This document shows, piece by piece, positions 42,369 through 52,890 of a stretch of DNA of 64,000 nt. Positions within the stretch are counted from its first letter, which is position 1, and each line of letters starts with the position of its first letter. The DNA is taken from positions 1 through 64,000 of the forward strand of contig JAEYPP010000083.1 in the NCBI GenBank assembly GCA_023410575.1. Reading direction: 5' to 3'. The notes under the pieces are model-generated. The model did no database searches, was not told where the DNA came from, and was given only the letters and a program-made list of their open reading frames with translations. A program made the translations under genes and the position numbers. This DNA is from Bacillota bacterium (GTDB taxonomy: Bacteria; Bacillota; Clostridia; Lachnospirales; Lachnospiraceae).

Positions 42369-44801
42369 TTAAAGAAGCTCGTGTTTTATTACTGCTTTTA
42401 GTTTTTTATATACGAATAATGCAAGAACACGTACTTTTTGGAGTGCAATCGTAACATAACGAAATACTGCTTCTGATGCAATGACAAACACAATGAGTAA
42501 CATAGTTGTTTTTGTAGAAATATCCGAAATGCTGAATAAATGAGACATAAAAACACTACAAAATAATAGTCCAAACATCATTGATATAATAATGATTCTT
42601 CTCCAACGATTCAATGGTTTGCTAATTCGATACAAAATCATAAAACCAACAAAGGACATTAATAGTGTGCTAGATGTTGAGATTTCGGTTGCATTTAGCT
42701 TAAATTCAGCACCAAAAATAACAATACTACTTACAATGATAAAATCTGTTAAGCCAGCTGGAAATGCTTTAAATAGTACATTCGACATAAATTTACCTTG
42801 AATTGGATTTTTATTATTTTCTAATGCTAAGAAAAATGCAGGAATTCCAATCGTAAACATACTAATTAATGAAATCTGGGATGGCTTTAAAGGATAATTT
42901 ACCATGAATACAATGGAGAAAATCGCCATTAGGAATGAGAAAATATTCTTAACTAAGAATAAGCTCGCAGATCGTTCAATATTATTAATAACTCTTCTAC
43001 CCTCTAGTACGACCGAAGGTAAACAAGCAAAATTAGACTCTAACAAGACAAGCTGAGCGGCTTGAGCAGCGACATCACTACCAGATGCCATCGCTATGCT
43101 ACAATCCGCATCTTTTAGAGCCAAAACATCATTTACACCGTCTCCAGTCATAGCAACTGTATTCCCTTTATCTTTTAGAGCTTGTACCAATTGACGTTTT
43201 TGATTTGGTGTTACACGACCAAACACGGTATATTTTAGAACTGCGTTATCAATCTCTCTTCTTGTTGTTAGTGTCGTTGCATCAACATAATTCTCTGCAT
43301 TTGCAATTCCAGCTTCCAATGCAACCTTAGAAACGGTAACAGGGTTATCCCCAGAAATTACTTTGATTTCAACTTGCTGTTCTGCAAAATATCGAAATGT
43401 CTCCTTTGCTTCCTTACGAATTGGGTTCGACAATAAAATCAAACCAAGTGGACGGACTTTGCCCACCAATGCTTTTCCATCAATAATTCCATCATATAAA
43501 CCAAACACAAGAACTCGATAACCAGAACTACCGTACTCATTAATGATATCCGAGTATTGATCAAATTGTTCTCTTAGGACAAATTCTGGTGCTCCTAAGA
43601 CATAAACGCCATCCTCAAAAGTAGCGCTACTGTATTTTGTCGCAGAAGAAAACGTAGTAATATGAATTGGGTTCCTTCCTACTCTCTTAACATAATACTT
43701 GGATAACGCATTCATTGTTTCATTATCATTGATCATTCCATAAGTAAAATCCCCAATCAATAGCTCTAAGGAAGGCATCGTATTAGAATCATAACCATTT
43801 AACTCGATTGTGTTTGCTACTGTCATCTTGTTCTCAGTAATAGTACCTGTTTTATCGACACATAAAATATTAACTCGTGCTAACGTTTCAATACATTTCA
43901 TATCATGCACAAGTACTTTCTTGCGAGCTAATCTTTGTACACTAACTGCTAATGCTGCACTTGTTAATAAGTAAAGACCTTCTGGAATCATTCCAATGAT
44001 GGCAGCAACTGTTGAAGTCACACTGTCCTTCATCGATAAATTCAAATAATGATGTTGCTGGATATATAAGATAATACTAATTGGAATGATTAAGATACCA
44101 ACGCCCTTCACAATTACATTTAAAGAACGAATCATCTCCGATTGTTCTTTTGTATCCATTGTTTTCGCTTCAAGCGTTAATTTAGAAGCATAAGAGTCCG
44201 CTCCGACATGAGTAAGCATAGCATGACATCTTCCGGATACAATATAGCTTCCTGAAAGTAGGGAATCTCCTACTTTTTTTGTGATTTCATCCTGTTCACC
44301 TGTAATCAATGCTTCATTAACACGTACTTCTCCTTCCATAACAATGGCATCTGCACTTATTTGATTACCAGCACTAAACAAAACGATATCATCTAGCACT
44401 AAATCTTCAACTGCAATTACCCTTTCACATCCGTTACGTATTACAGTTGCTTTTGGTGCATTCAGAACTGATAATTTATCTAATGTTCGTTTGGAACGAA
44501 TCTCTTGTATTATACCAATTAAAGTATTTGCAATTATGATTGGTAAAAATGACAAATCCCGAAAAGAAGATACCATAACTAAGAAAACAGTTATAATAGC
44601 AAAGATTAAGTTAAAATAAGTACAAACATTACTAAAAATAATTTCTTTTATAGTCTTAGAAGGTGATTCAACTGGCGCATTGGTACAGCCTTGCTGAATA
44701 TGTAGATTCACCTGTTCTGTACTTAAACCATAGCTAATATTGGGGTAAAATCTTTCCACTTGCTTAACTGAATTTTTACTTTTGCTTTCCAATACATCCA
44801 T
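42369..44801 (-). CDS. P-type cation ATPase (CtpE-like)
   Basis: An 810-residue P-type ATPase from the preferred start at 44801; a longer frame begins 24 codons earlier without a good ribosome site. The actuator loop has LITGEQDE, the ion-site helix has PEGL (273-276), phosphorylation Asp316 is in DKTGTITENK, and the hinge is TGDGVNDVLALKDADC. The segment VVLEGRRVINNIERSASLFLVKN is typical of the CtpE branch, which in mycobacteria imports Ca2+. About ten membrane helices. A soft-metal N-terminal domain is absent, arguing against copper or zinc. The AAAAGGAG site is 13 nt from the ATG, longer than usual. Confidence 0.85.
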   Translation of the reverse strand: MDVLESKSKNSVKQVERFYPNISYGLSTEQVNLHIQQGCTNAPVESPSKTIKEIIFSNVCTYFNLIFAIITVFLVMVSSFRDLSFLPIIIANTLIGIIQEIRSKRTLDKLSVLNAPKATVIRNGCERVIAVEDLVLDDIVLFSAGNQISADAIVMEGEVRVNEALITGEQDEITKKVGDSLLSGSYIVSGRCHAMLTHVGADSYASKLTLEAKTMDTKEQSEMIRSLNVIVKGVGILIIPISIILYIQQHHYLNLSMKDSVTSTVAAIIGMIPEGLYLLTSAALAVSVQRLARKKVLVHDMKCIETLARVNILCVDKTGTITENKMTVANTIELNGYDSNTMPSLELLIGDFTYGMINDNETMNALSKYYVKRVGRNPIHITTFSSATKYSSATFEDGVYVLGAPEFVLREQFDQYSDIINEYGSSGYRVLVFGLYDGIIDGKALVGKVRPLGLILLSNPIRKEAKETFRYFAEQQVEIKVISGDNPVTVSKVALEAGIANAENYVDATTLTTRREIDNAVLKYTVFGRVTPNQKRQLVQALKDKGNTVAMTGDGVNDVLALKDADCSIAMASGSDVAAQAAQLVLLESNFACLPSVVLEGRRVINNIERSASLFLVKNIFSFLMAIFSIVFMVNYPLKPSQISLISMFTIGIPAFFLALENNKNPIQGKFMSNVLFKAFPAGLTDFIIVSSIVIFGAEFKLNATEISTSSTLLMSFVGFMILYRISKPLNRWRRIIIISMMFGLLFCSVFMSHLFSISDISTKTTMLLIVFVIASEAVFRYVTIALQKVRVLALFVYKKLKAVIKHELL

Positions 44802-45078
44802 AAGACTATATTTTCTCCTTTTGCAAATATCTGAATATTCTATATAATACGATATGATACCATATTTTTTCAAGTTATCATCGCATATTTATGGTTAAGA
44901 TTTTATTAAAATTTAATGTATATTTATTATTAACCAATCATACTCACTATAATTCTAAACTAGATGATTACTTATTAGAAAAAATGTTGATTAAATAAAA
45001 TACAGGGCTCTTACTGATAATAGTTTCGTATTTTTCATTCTACATCATGTAAGCGCCCACTTTTAGACTTCTTATACA

Positions 45079-46212
45079 CTAACCCTTCACTAGCTTACCT
45101 TCATACATCTTCTTTGCAATAATATTAATACCGAATGCCTTTTGATACGCTTTTAGTCTTGGTAGCTCTTCTTTTGTTACAATTAAGATGTTTCTACCCA
45201 TATTATCATTACGCCCAGTTCGTCCGGCACGATGTAGATAATCCATTGGCTCCTCAGGAATGCTTATATGAAAAACCGTATCCACCCCATCAAAATGCAA
45301 ACCTCGTGCTGCAATATCTGTTGCTACAAGATAATTAATCTTATGATTCCTAAAGTCTTCAATTGCTCTTTGACGCTCTTTTTTATCCACTTTTCCATGA
45401 ATACAAGCCGCTTTAAAATCGTGGTATAATAACTTTTGAGTTGTTTCTTCTACCTCAAATTGACCATTCACAAATACCATAACTTTTTTCCCTTTATTAA
45501 TACGAGCAAGCTTACGAAATGTTTCTATTTTAGATCTTGCATCAGTGATTACGTAAATATGCTCGATGTTCGTCGGTATTGTCTGCTTTTCTTCCGATTT
45601 AACAACTACTACATCCTCTGATATTTCTTTTGCTTCCTTAATGATTGGTGCTGGAATACTAGCAGAAAAGAAAAGTAACTGGCGGTCACGCATCGTACAC
45701 TTGATGACCTCCAAAACCTTCTCCTTATTTTTCTTATCTAATAACTTATCCGCTTCATCTAAGACAATAGTCTTGACATTGTGCGCCGCTATCTTCTTCA
45801 TCTTAATCAATTCAAAGATACGATCTGCGGTTCCAACAATGATTTGAGGTTTTTCTTTTAGACGCTCAACCTGTCGTTCAATATTTACATTACCAAAGAT
45901 TGATGTGACCTTCATAGCAATCCCTGCATTCTTAGCCAATAACTGTACTTGTTTTTGAACCTGCATTGCTAATTCATAAGTAGGTACTAATACAATCACT
46001 TTGTTTGTTTTTTCAAGTTCTTTATATTTTTCAAACAATGGTACCAAATATGCTAATGTCTTACCAGAACCTGTTTCTGATTGAACAATTAAATCTTTGT
46101 TATCTAATATATCTTGATAAACTTTTTCCTGTACCATAGTAGGCTTTGTTATATTTTGTTTTCCTAGCGCTTGTATGACAGCCTCATTTACATTTAACTT
46201 TTGAAAATTCAT
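45079..46212 (-). CDS. DEAD-box RNA helicase, short form
   Basis: A 377-residue RNA helicase with the Q motif near the start (ITKPTMVQ), Walker A SETGSGKT, motif II VLDEADKL (DEAD), motif III FSAS in place of the usual SAT, and HRAGRTGR. It stops soon after the second RecA lobe, without the RNA-binding or basic tail of CshA, so it is a minimal core, similar to short clostridial helicases. A role in RNA folding or ribosome assembly at low temperature is likely from family knowledge. Confidence 0.9.
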   Translation of the reverse strand: MNFQKLNVNEAVIQALGKQNITKPTMVQEKVYQDILDNKDLIVQSETGSGKTLAYLVPLFEKYKELEKTNKVIVLVPTYELAMQVQKQVQLLAKNAGIAMKVTSIFGNVNIERQVERLKEKPQIIVGTADRIFELIKMKKIAAHNVKTIVLDEADKLLDKKNKEKVLEVIKCTMRDRQLLFFSASIPAPIIKEAKEISEDVVVVKSEEKQTIPTNIEHIYVITDARSKIETFRKLARINKGKKVMVFVNGQFEVEETTQKLLYHDFKAACIHGKVDKKERQRAIEDFRNHKINYLVATDIAARGLHFDGVDTVFHISIPEEPMDYLHRAGRTGRNDNMGRNILIVTKEELPRLKAYQKAFGINIIAKKMYEGKLVKG

Positions 46213-46377
46213 AGTATCTCCTATATCTTATCTTGATAGATTTAGGAAAAATAGTCTTTATTTTACCTAATCTATATGGAAAATGTTCTTTTTATATTCT
46301 TAACATAACTAGTATACTTGAAACAGGAAGAAATCGCAAAACATATCTAAAATTTCTTTCACTTTTAAAGAAAAATG

Positions 46378-47283
46378 CTATGGTGTCATTAATATACGTA
46401 AGAAATGATTAATCTCACGTAATAGGTGGTCTGCTAAAATAGGTAGAATCAGGGACGAAACAAGACAATCATTAATCCCCTTTGTAACTCCTGCTTTATA
46501 ATCCCGAAGCTCCATTACTTCATTCATAATCTCACTCATCAAAGAACAATCCATACTACTCTCAAGAGTTCTTGCTGCCTCTACTAATTGACTCAATGAT
46601 GAAGTAAACGTGTCCGCCTCTGAAATCAATTCTTCATAACCAGGGTCTAGCAATCCTCGGATTGTTGCAGCATGGTCCTTCATTCCTTCTAACCAGAACA
46701 TCACCATATCTTGATGATTTTCTTTCACCATTCCATGATTGCCTAGTATACTCTGAATACTCGATTGATACATAACTGCTTCTTTGATAATATGTTCAAT
46801 TTGTGCAGGAAAATTATGCGTTGCCATCTCACAGCATATAATTTGGTTTAGTACCCACTTCTGAAACTCGATAAATTTCTCTAATAGGCATAGCGCATGC
46901 TGATTCATTTGTTCAACCTTGTCCTCTAGATTGCAATCCATGTCTTTTGTTTTTCTGTTGCAACTTGAGGCAAAGGCCTCTTGTAATCTTGTTACCTCAG
47001 CATTAATGCATAATCCGGTAAGTTTACGAGTTTTCTCCTCAGAACAGGATGTAAATCCAGTAATTGCTTCGCCCGAGTCAATGACATCTCTTCCAATGAC
47101 ACCATCACTACATTCGATTACATTACATAGGAAGTCATCAAATTTCTCTTTAAACCACCTTGCGTCCTCAATGCACTGTTCATTTGCCTTCATAAAACCT
47201 GCCTCTAAGAAAAAAGCATGTTCTTTCATGATTCTCGCATAAAACATGTGTAATTCTAATGACGTTTGCACATAATCTTTCAT
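46378..47283 (-). CDS. DUF2935 protein (four-helix, ferritin-like)
   Basis: A 301-residue soluble helical protein matching the DUF2935 pattern of clostridia and bacilli: two related halves, each with a conserved Glu/His set (LELHMFYARIMKEHAFFLE and FWLEGMKDHAATIRGLLDP) and a KEAVMYQSSIQ-type helix. The paired EH/H arrangement suggests metal binding in a ferritin-like fold, but function is unknown. Three codons upstream there is an alternative start; AAAGGTGG favours the ATG at 47283. Single gene. Confidence 0.75.
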   Translation of the reverse strand: MKDYVQTSLELHMFYARIMKEHAFFLEAGFMKANEQCIEDARWFKEKFDDFLCNVIECSDGVIGRDVIDSGEAITGFTSCSEEKTRKLTGLCINAEVTRLQEAFASSCNRKTKDMDCNLEDKVEQMNQHALCLLEKFIEFQKWVLNQIICCEMATHNFPAQIEHIIKEAVMYQSSIQSILGNHGMVKENHQDMVMFWLEGMKDHAATIRGLLDPGYEELISEADTFTSSLSQLVEAARTLESSMDCSLMSEIMNEVMELRDYKAGVTKGINDCLVSSLILPILADHLLREINHFLRILMTP

Positions 47284-47429
47284 ATAAACCACCTTTATAC
47301 ATGGGCAGTTACTTGCATGATATAATAGAGGAGTAACCTATAATATGCATGCTTAACAGCCCTATGCTTATTTTTGCTATTTCAATATATGTAGATAAAG
47401 GTCGTCCTATGATACATAGGAAATATGTG

Positions 47430-48518
47430 TCATTCGTACTTGATTTCTGGCATAGTTGTAGTATTCCAATCATCTGTTAAAAAGGTTTTTTCCGATTGCT
47501 TCCAATAAGCGAAGCCATCCTTAGAAAGGAATAATTCAAAGTTATATCCTCCCATCGTAGGTATAAAACAACTATAAAACTTTCCTGCTTTTTCAGTGCC
47601 ATCTTTAAAAACAGCAGTTGCACTCATTTTATCTATGATTCCATACTGAACTGGACTTTCAAAAAGATCGATATAATCATAACCCTCAAGCGTCAACAAG
47701 GCTTTCATCTTATTTTGCTCTGATTCAGTAAAATTATCATTGAGTTGATTTGCGTTTAAATAATTAACATCATTTTGTGTATATGTACCGTCTATCATAA
47801 CATTAGCTCCAAATCCAAATTCTTTACCAATACCGATAACTCGAAGATTATCACCTTCGACAACTAATAATATCAAACTTCTTTGATTAGCTACTTTCTC
47901 CTCATACTCAATTACCGCTTTTGTATCGCTAATAAAATAACCCTCTGTTTGTGATAACACTCCATTGTGAGAATAAAAAAATAGTTCAGCATACGCCTTA
48001 AAACTATCTTCCTTAACATCTGATATCGTTAGGGTTCCACTATAAGTATTCATACAATTCGTTCGTTTCCAAGTTCCTTCAAATTTTCTAAACTCTTTGT
48101 TCGTTGTTTTGGAACTATGTAATAACTGTAGTTCTTCTTCTTTCACTGTATCAAAAACATAGAATTCCTCCTTCGAACTTTCTATATATTGATCAACTAG
48201 TAATTCAGCTTCTGATTTTGTTTTTTGTTCACTTGTTGACTCACCCACTGGCTCATTTGTCGGCTCACTTGTCGGCTCACTTGTCGGCTTATCTACTGGC
48301 TTGTTTGTAGGTTCGATTGTTGGTTCATATGTTGGTCCATTTATCGGTTCACTTGTTACAATCTTATCTACTGGATCGAATGTTTGATATGTTTGATAAC
48401 TACAGCCACTCAACAAAAAACAAGTACCTAGAAAACAAGTTATGAAGAATCCTTTCCTTTTCCTATCTATCTCTCTTTTCCTATCTATCTCTCTTTTCCT
48501 ATCTTTCTCTCTTTTCAT
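47430..48518 (-). CDS. Lipoprotein with repetitive n-region and linker
   Basis: A 362-residue lipoprotein: basic n-region made of RKREID repeats, hydrophobic segment with lipobox LLSGC, then a Pro/Thr/Glu linker (repeats of EPTSEPTNEP type, about 50-95) and a C-terminal domain I do not recognise (about 100-362). The n-region is lengthened by three 18-bp tandem copies in the DNA (48462-48515), so its length probably varies between strains. The start at 48518 has AGAGGA; the gene is divergent from the ABC-F gene. Confidence 0.7.
   Translation of the reverse strand: MKREKDRKREIDRKREIDRKRKGFFITCFLGTCFLLSGCSYQTYQTFDPVDKIVTSEPINGPTYEPTIEPTNKPVDKPTSEPTSEPTNEPVGESTSEQKTKSEAELLVDQYIESSKEEFYVFDTVKEEELQLLHSSKTTNKEFRKFEGTWKRTNCMNTYSGTLTISDVKEDSFKAYAELFFYSHNGVLSQTEGYFISDTKAVIEYEEKVANQRSLILLVVEGDNLRVIGIGKEFGFGANVMIDGTYTQNDVNYLNANQLNDNFTESEQNKMKALLTLEGYDYIDLFESPVQYGIIDKMSATAVFKDGTEKAGKFYSCFIPTMGGYNFELFLSKDGFAYWKQSEKTFLTDDWNTTTMPEIKYE
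48462..48515. repeat. 18-bp tandem repeat, three units, inside a signal sequence
   Basis: CCTATCTATCTCTCTTTT twice exactly, then once with one change. Being a multiple of three it inserts or removes RKREID without shifting the frame, so it alters only the positive charge before the signal-peptide core. Confidence 0.85.
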
Positions 48519-48610
48519 ATCAGTCCTCTTTCTATTGTAAATTAATAGCATGTTTTGGCAGATTTAATAACAGATTTATTCTATCATGAAACATACTTAA
48601 CCGCAATTAT

Positions 48611-48640
48611 TTGAATAATAATAATTGTATTTCATATAAA
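48611..48640 (+). promoter_or_regulatory. Probable promoter of the second ABC-F gene
   Basis: TTGAAT (48611-48616) and TATAAA (48635-48640) separated by 18 bp, 41 bp before the ATG at 48682. Confidence 0.4.
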
Positions 48641-48681
48641 AAAGTGTTATGCTATTGATTTGTGAAGAAGAAAGGAACGAT

Positions 48682-50433
48682 ATGATAAAAATTGAAAACT
48701 TATCCTACTCATTTCCACAGAAGGATCTATATAATAATATTTCATTTACATTAGAAGATGGGCAACATTGCGCCTTGATCGGCACAAGTGGTACTGGTAA
48801 GAGTACATTAATTGATATGATTATGAACCCTAATCAATACTTGTTTGATGGGAAAATCGAGATTGCTCCAAATTGTCGAATTGGTTATGTTAGTCAATTT
48901 TCGTCGCTAGAAAAATCAAAAGAGGTTACAGTTTTTGATTACATTGGTGAGAAATTTATTAAACTTCAGCAAGAGATTCATGCCCTTTGTACCGAGATGG
49001 GAACCTCCACTGAATTGGAAGCTTTACTTGAAAAATATCAAGTAGCGTTAGATGCATTCCATGCAATAGATGGTGATAACTTTGAAAGTAATATTACAAA
49101 GAAACTTAATCTAGCCAACTTAAATAATTACGAAAATCAGCTTGTAACCAATCTTAGTGGTGGTGAATTAAAATTAATTCAAGTAATCAAAGAAATGCTT
49201 ACTGCTCCAGAACTCATGATTATGGACGAGCCCGATGTTTTCTTAGATTTTGAACGTTTAAATTCCCTAAAAGATCTGATTAATTCCCACAAAGGAATTA
49301 TGCTTGTCATAACACATAATCGATACTTATTAAATCATTGCTTTAATAAAATCATTCATCTAGAAGATAAGGAACTTCAAGAGTTTGATGGAAGCTATAC
49401 AGACTATAACTTTTCTCTTCTAGAGAAAAAAATTGATTTACAAGAACAAGCAATTGCGGAACAAGAAGAAATTGAACGTAATAAAAAAATACTGGATAAA
49501 CTTCGAGATGATGCGACCATTCATACATGTGCGGCAAAAGGTCGATCTGTTCATGCACGTGTTTCTATTCTCAAGCGTTTGGAAGCGAATAAAATTAAAG
49601 CTCCATTTGTCGATATCAAACAACCAAACATTCAATTACAAACGAATCATCCATTGGAAAATGTCGATGATTTATTAGAATTAGATCACTACTCTGTATC
49701 CTTTGATGAATTGTTACTTAACAACGTTTCCTTCGAGCTAAAAGCAAATGAAAAAGTTGCAATCATTGGAGCAAATGGAACTGGAAAAACTACATTACTT
49801 CGTGATATTTACAAAAACAATTGTGAAGCAATTCACTTACATGAAGATGCTAAGATAGCATTTCTATCACAATTACAGGGTGAAATGTTGAATGAATCTA
49901 ATACGATACTAGATGAATTCCGAGAAGTTTATGATCATCCTTTCGAGGAAGTGAAAGAATATCTTTCGAACTATGGTTTTGAAGAAGAAGTTCTTACTCA
50001 GAAAATCGAATCCTTATCTGGAGGTGAAAAGAATCTTCTCCAATTAGCAAAGATTTCAACAAGTAATGCAAATCTTTTATTACTTGACGAACCAACGAGT
50101 CACCTTGACACTTACTCACAAGCCTCTTTAGAACAAGCTATTCGTAACTACAATGGTGCTGTTCTTATGGTATCCCATGATTTTTACACCGTTGTAAACT
50201 GTGTCGATTACATCTTATTAATCGAAGATAAAACAGTTCGTAAAATGAGTAGTCGTAAATTCAGAAAAATGATTTACGCAAACCATTTTGATAAAGACTA
50301 TCTTGAACTGGAACAAAAGAAAAAAGAAGTAGAAACAAGAATTGAACTTGCCCTAAAGAAAACCGACTTTGAACTTGCTAGACAATTACTAGAACAGCTT
50401 GAGGCTGTAATAAATATGTTATCAAAGCAGTAA
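48682..50433 (+). CDS. ABC-F ATPase with a non-canonical first Walker B
   Basis: A 583-residue two-domain ABC protein without membrane segments. Domain 1: GTSGTGKST, LSGGELK, then LMIMDEPDVFLDFERLN, which replaces the family's usual DEPTNHLD; domain 2: GANGTGKTT, LSGGEKN, LLLLDEPTSHLD. A short linker (about 240-325) contains coiled coil, and the C-terminal ~50 residues form another (KKKEVETRIELALKK). It differs from the Lsa-like protein in this window and is probably a housekeeping translation factor or an uncharacterised ABC-F class. The first eleven codons of the longer frame are dropped because AAAGGAACG precedes the ATG at 48682. Confidence 0.85.
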   Translation: MIKIENLSYSFPQKDLYNNISFTLEDGQHCALIGTSGTGKSTLIDMIMNPNQYLFDGKIEIAPNCRIGYVSQFSSLEKSKEVTVFDYIGEKFIKLQQEIHALCTEMGTSTELEALLEKYQVALDAFHAIDGDNFESNITKKLNLANLNNYENQLVTNLSGGELKLIQVIKEMLTAPELMIMDEPDVFLDFERLNSLKDLINSHKGIMLVITHNRYLLNHCFNKIIHLEDKELQEFDGSYTDYNFSLLEKKIDLQEQAIAEQEEIERNKKILDKLRDDATIHTCAAKGRSVHARVSILKRLEANKIKAPFVDIKQPNIQLQTNHPLENVDDLLELDHYSVSFDELLLNNVSFELKANEKVAIIGANGTGKTTLLRDIYKNNCEAIHLHEDAKIAFLSQLQGEMLNESNTILDEFREVYDHPFEEVKEYLSNYGFEEEVLTQKIESLSGGEKNLLQLAKISTSNANLLLLDEPTSHLDTYSQASLEQAIRNYNGAVLMVSHDFYTVVNCVDYILLIEDKTVRKMSSRKFRKMIYANHFDKDYLELEQKKKEVETRIELALKKTDFELARQLLEQLEAVINMLSKQ

Positions 50434-50475
50434 ATCTGTAGATTCAAATATATGGTTCTTAACGCCTAGTTGTTC

Positions 50476-50528
50476 GTAGATAGAGACTGTTCACGCCTTT
50501 TATGGTATGTGATACAGTCTCTATCTAC
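50476..50528. terminator. Bidirectional terminator between ABC-F and GH3 genes
   Basis: Perfect 15-bp arms (GTAGATAGAGACTGT / ACAGTCTCTATCTAC) with a 23-nt loop between the converging genes, followed by GTTTTG on the plus strand. Confidence 0.8.
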
Positions 50529-50546
50529 GTTTTGTATACTTAATTT

Positions 50547-52700
50547 CTATTCACCTAAAAAAACTTCTTCTTTACTCGTAATTACTGCTTCAAAAGGTTT
50601 CTTCCCCATCAGTTCACAGCTACGTGCATCTGGTTGAGATTCACCAATGTAAATGTGATACGTACCTTTATGTAACATGAATTTACCATTTTCGTCATAA
50701 AGTCCAAATGCACGATCGGTTAATTCAATCTCTACTTCTTTTTCATCCATCGGAGCTAAGTTGATTTTCTTAAGTCCTTTTAATTGTGCATTTGGTGTAT
50801 CTACTTCATCACATTTGACGTAAACTTCAATCGTTGCTGCGCCACTTCGATTTGAAAGATTCTTTAGCTTAGTCTTGCAAATGATCGTATCTCCTTGCTT
50901 AATCTCAGATTGACTGACAGAACTTTCTTTCTGCTCAATTTCTAAATAACCTAAGCCATATCCAAAAGGATAAAGTGCTGGCTGTTTCATATAACGATAC
51001 GTTCTGTTCTTCATCGAATAATCTGTAAATTCTGGTAGTTCTTCTGAAGAAGAATAGAATGTTACTGGTAGCTTTCCTTCTGGAGAGAATTCACCAAATA
51101 ATACTTCGGCAATTGCACGACCACCCTGTGCACCTGGATACCATCCTTGAACAATCGCAGGAATATGCTCATCTGCCCACTTCACAGCCAAAGCACTACC
51201 TGAAAGTAACACAAGGACAACCGGTTTACCACTTGCATAGATTTCTTTTAAGATCTCTTCTTGAATCCCAGGTAAATTCAAGTTTGGCTTGTCACCACTT
51301 GCAAACTCATTGCCCTGATCGCCTTCTTCTCCTTCCAAACCTGGATCTAAGCCCATACAAGCAACGATGATATCACTATAATCGCATACAGCACGAACTT
51401 CAGATAATCGGTCATTTTCCATACTTAAACCTTGAACTTTTGTATTAAATAGATGACATCCTTCTGAAGTATAGACACGACAATCATCACCTACATAATC
51501 CTTAATTCCCTCTAAAACAGTGATATATTCGGAAGCGGTACCTTCATAATTACCAACCAAAGCCTTGCGGTTATTAGCATTAGGTCCGATTACTCCAATT
51601 GACTTATACTTTGCTTTGTTTAAAGGAAGTAAATTACCTTCATTCTTTAATAAAACAATACTCTTTCGACTAGCTTTCAAATTTAATTGTTTACTCTCAG
51701 CTGTATCCACCTGATCATACGCAATGTAGGAATATGGTACTTCTTCAGGATTATCAAACAAACCTAACTTCATTCTTGTCGTAAGAACACGAACAACAGC
51801 TCGATCGAGTGTTTCTTCTTTTACTAATCCTTGCGAAACTGCATTTAATAAATTCACATAAATATTACCACAGTTTAAGTCACAGCCTTTATTCATAGCT
51901 AGTGCAACTGATTCTACTGGTGTTTTTGTTACCATATGGAACTCATGGAAGTCTTTGATTGCCCAGCAATCGGATGTAACATGTCCACTAAATTCCCATT
52001 CTCCACGTAAAATATCGACTAATAATCTCTGGCTTCCGCAACATGGTTCTGAGTTTGTACGATTATAAGCACCCATAACTGCTTCCACATCTGCTTCTTT
52101 TACAAGCGTCTTGAATGCTGGCAGATAGGTTTCCCGCAAATCTTGTTCCGAAACTTGCGCATTAAAACTATGACGTTGATCTTCTGGCCCACTATGTACC
52201 GCAAAATGCTTCGCACATGCTGCTGCTTTGAGATATTTCTCATCTTTTCCTTGAATACCCTGAACAAATCTTGTTCCAAGTTTTCCACTTAGATATGGAT
52301 CTTCGCCATAGGTTTCGTGACCACGTCCCCATCTTGGATCTCGGAATATATTTACGTTAGGAGACCAGAACGTTAGTCCTTTATAAATATCATAGTCACC
52401 ATATTTTTGCTGTGCATTAAATTTACCACGACCTTCGGTTGAGATACAGTCCGCAACTTCTTCGATTAAGTCCTCATCAAAAGTTGCTGCTAAACCTATT
52501 GCTTGTGGGAATACTGTAGCTACACCTGCTCTCGCAACTCCGTGTAATGCTTCGTTCCAGTAATTGTACGCTTTAACGTCCAATCGATCAATCTTTGGTG
52601 CAGCATGTAAGGTTTGAAATACTTTCTCTTCTAATGTCATCTGAGCTACTAGTTGTTCCGCTCTTTGTTCAAATTCCTTCTGATACATCTTTTTGCTCAT
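50547..52700 (-). CDS. GH3 beta-glycosidase (probable beta-xylosidase/glucosidase), cytoplasmic
   Basis: A 717-residue family 3 glycoside hydrolase with no signal peptide. The (beta/alpha)8 domain has RDPRWGRGHETYGEDP, CAKHFAVHS (K164-H165) and the nucleophile Asp244 in VTSDCWAI; the alpha/beta domain (about 345-560) and a fibronectin-like C-terminal domain (about 600-710) follow. The SDCWAI form and overall length resemble xylosidase-type GH3 enzymes rather than NagZ. Located near the secreted xylanase genes, it likely splits imported xylo-oligosaccharides or cello-oligosaccharides in the cytoplasm. Confidence 0.88.
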   Translation of the reverse strand: MSKKMYQKEFEQRAEQLVAQMTLEEKVFQTLHAAPKIDRLDVKAYNYWNEALHGVARAGVATVFPQAIGLAATFDEDLIEEVADCISTEGRGKFNAQQKYGDYDIYKGLTFWSPNVNIFRDPRWGRGHETYGEDPYLSGKLGTRFVQGIQGKDEKYLKAAACAKHFAVHSGPEDQRHSFNAQVSEQDLRETYLPAFKTLVKEADVEAVMGAYNRTNSEPCCGSQRLLVDILRGEWEFSGHVTSDCWAIKDFHEFHMVTKTPVESVALAMNKGCDLNCGNIYVNLLNAVSQGLVKEETLDRAVVRVLTTRMKLGLFDNPEEVPYSYIAYDQVDTAESKQLNLKASRKSIVLLKNEGNLLPLNKAKYKSIGVIGPNANNRKALVGNYEGTASEYITVLEGIKDYVGDDCRVYTSEGCHLFNTKVQGLSMENDRLSEVRAVCDYSDIIVACMGLDPGLEGEEGDQGNEFASGDKPNLNLPGIQEEILKEIYASGKPVVLVLLSGSALAVKWADEHIPAIVQGWYPGAQGGRAIAEVLFGEFSPEGKLPVTFYSSSEELPEFTDYSMKNRTYRYMKQPALYPFGYGLGYLEIEQKESSVSQSEIKQGDTIICKTKLKNLSNRSGAATIEVYVKCDEVDTPNAQLKGLKKINLAPMDEKEVEIELTDRAFGLYDENGKFMLHKGTYHIYIGESQPDARSCELMGKKPFEAVITSKEEVFLGE

Positions 52701-52890
52701 TATTTCCTTCTCCTACTATGTGATTGATGATAATATTATGTGATAGATCATAATACTATGAAGTTCAAATTATATTAGTTCAGTAGCAATCTCTATCAAT
52801 TTACTATTCTTATAAATACATCCATTATTATAGCATATTTTATTATTTCCTACTATAATAAACTTTTTAACTTCTTTTCCAAACTACTTT

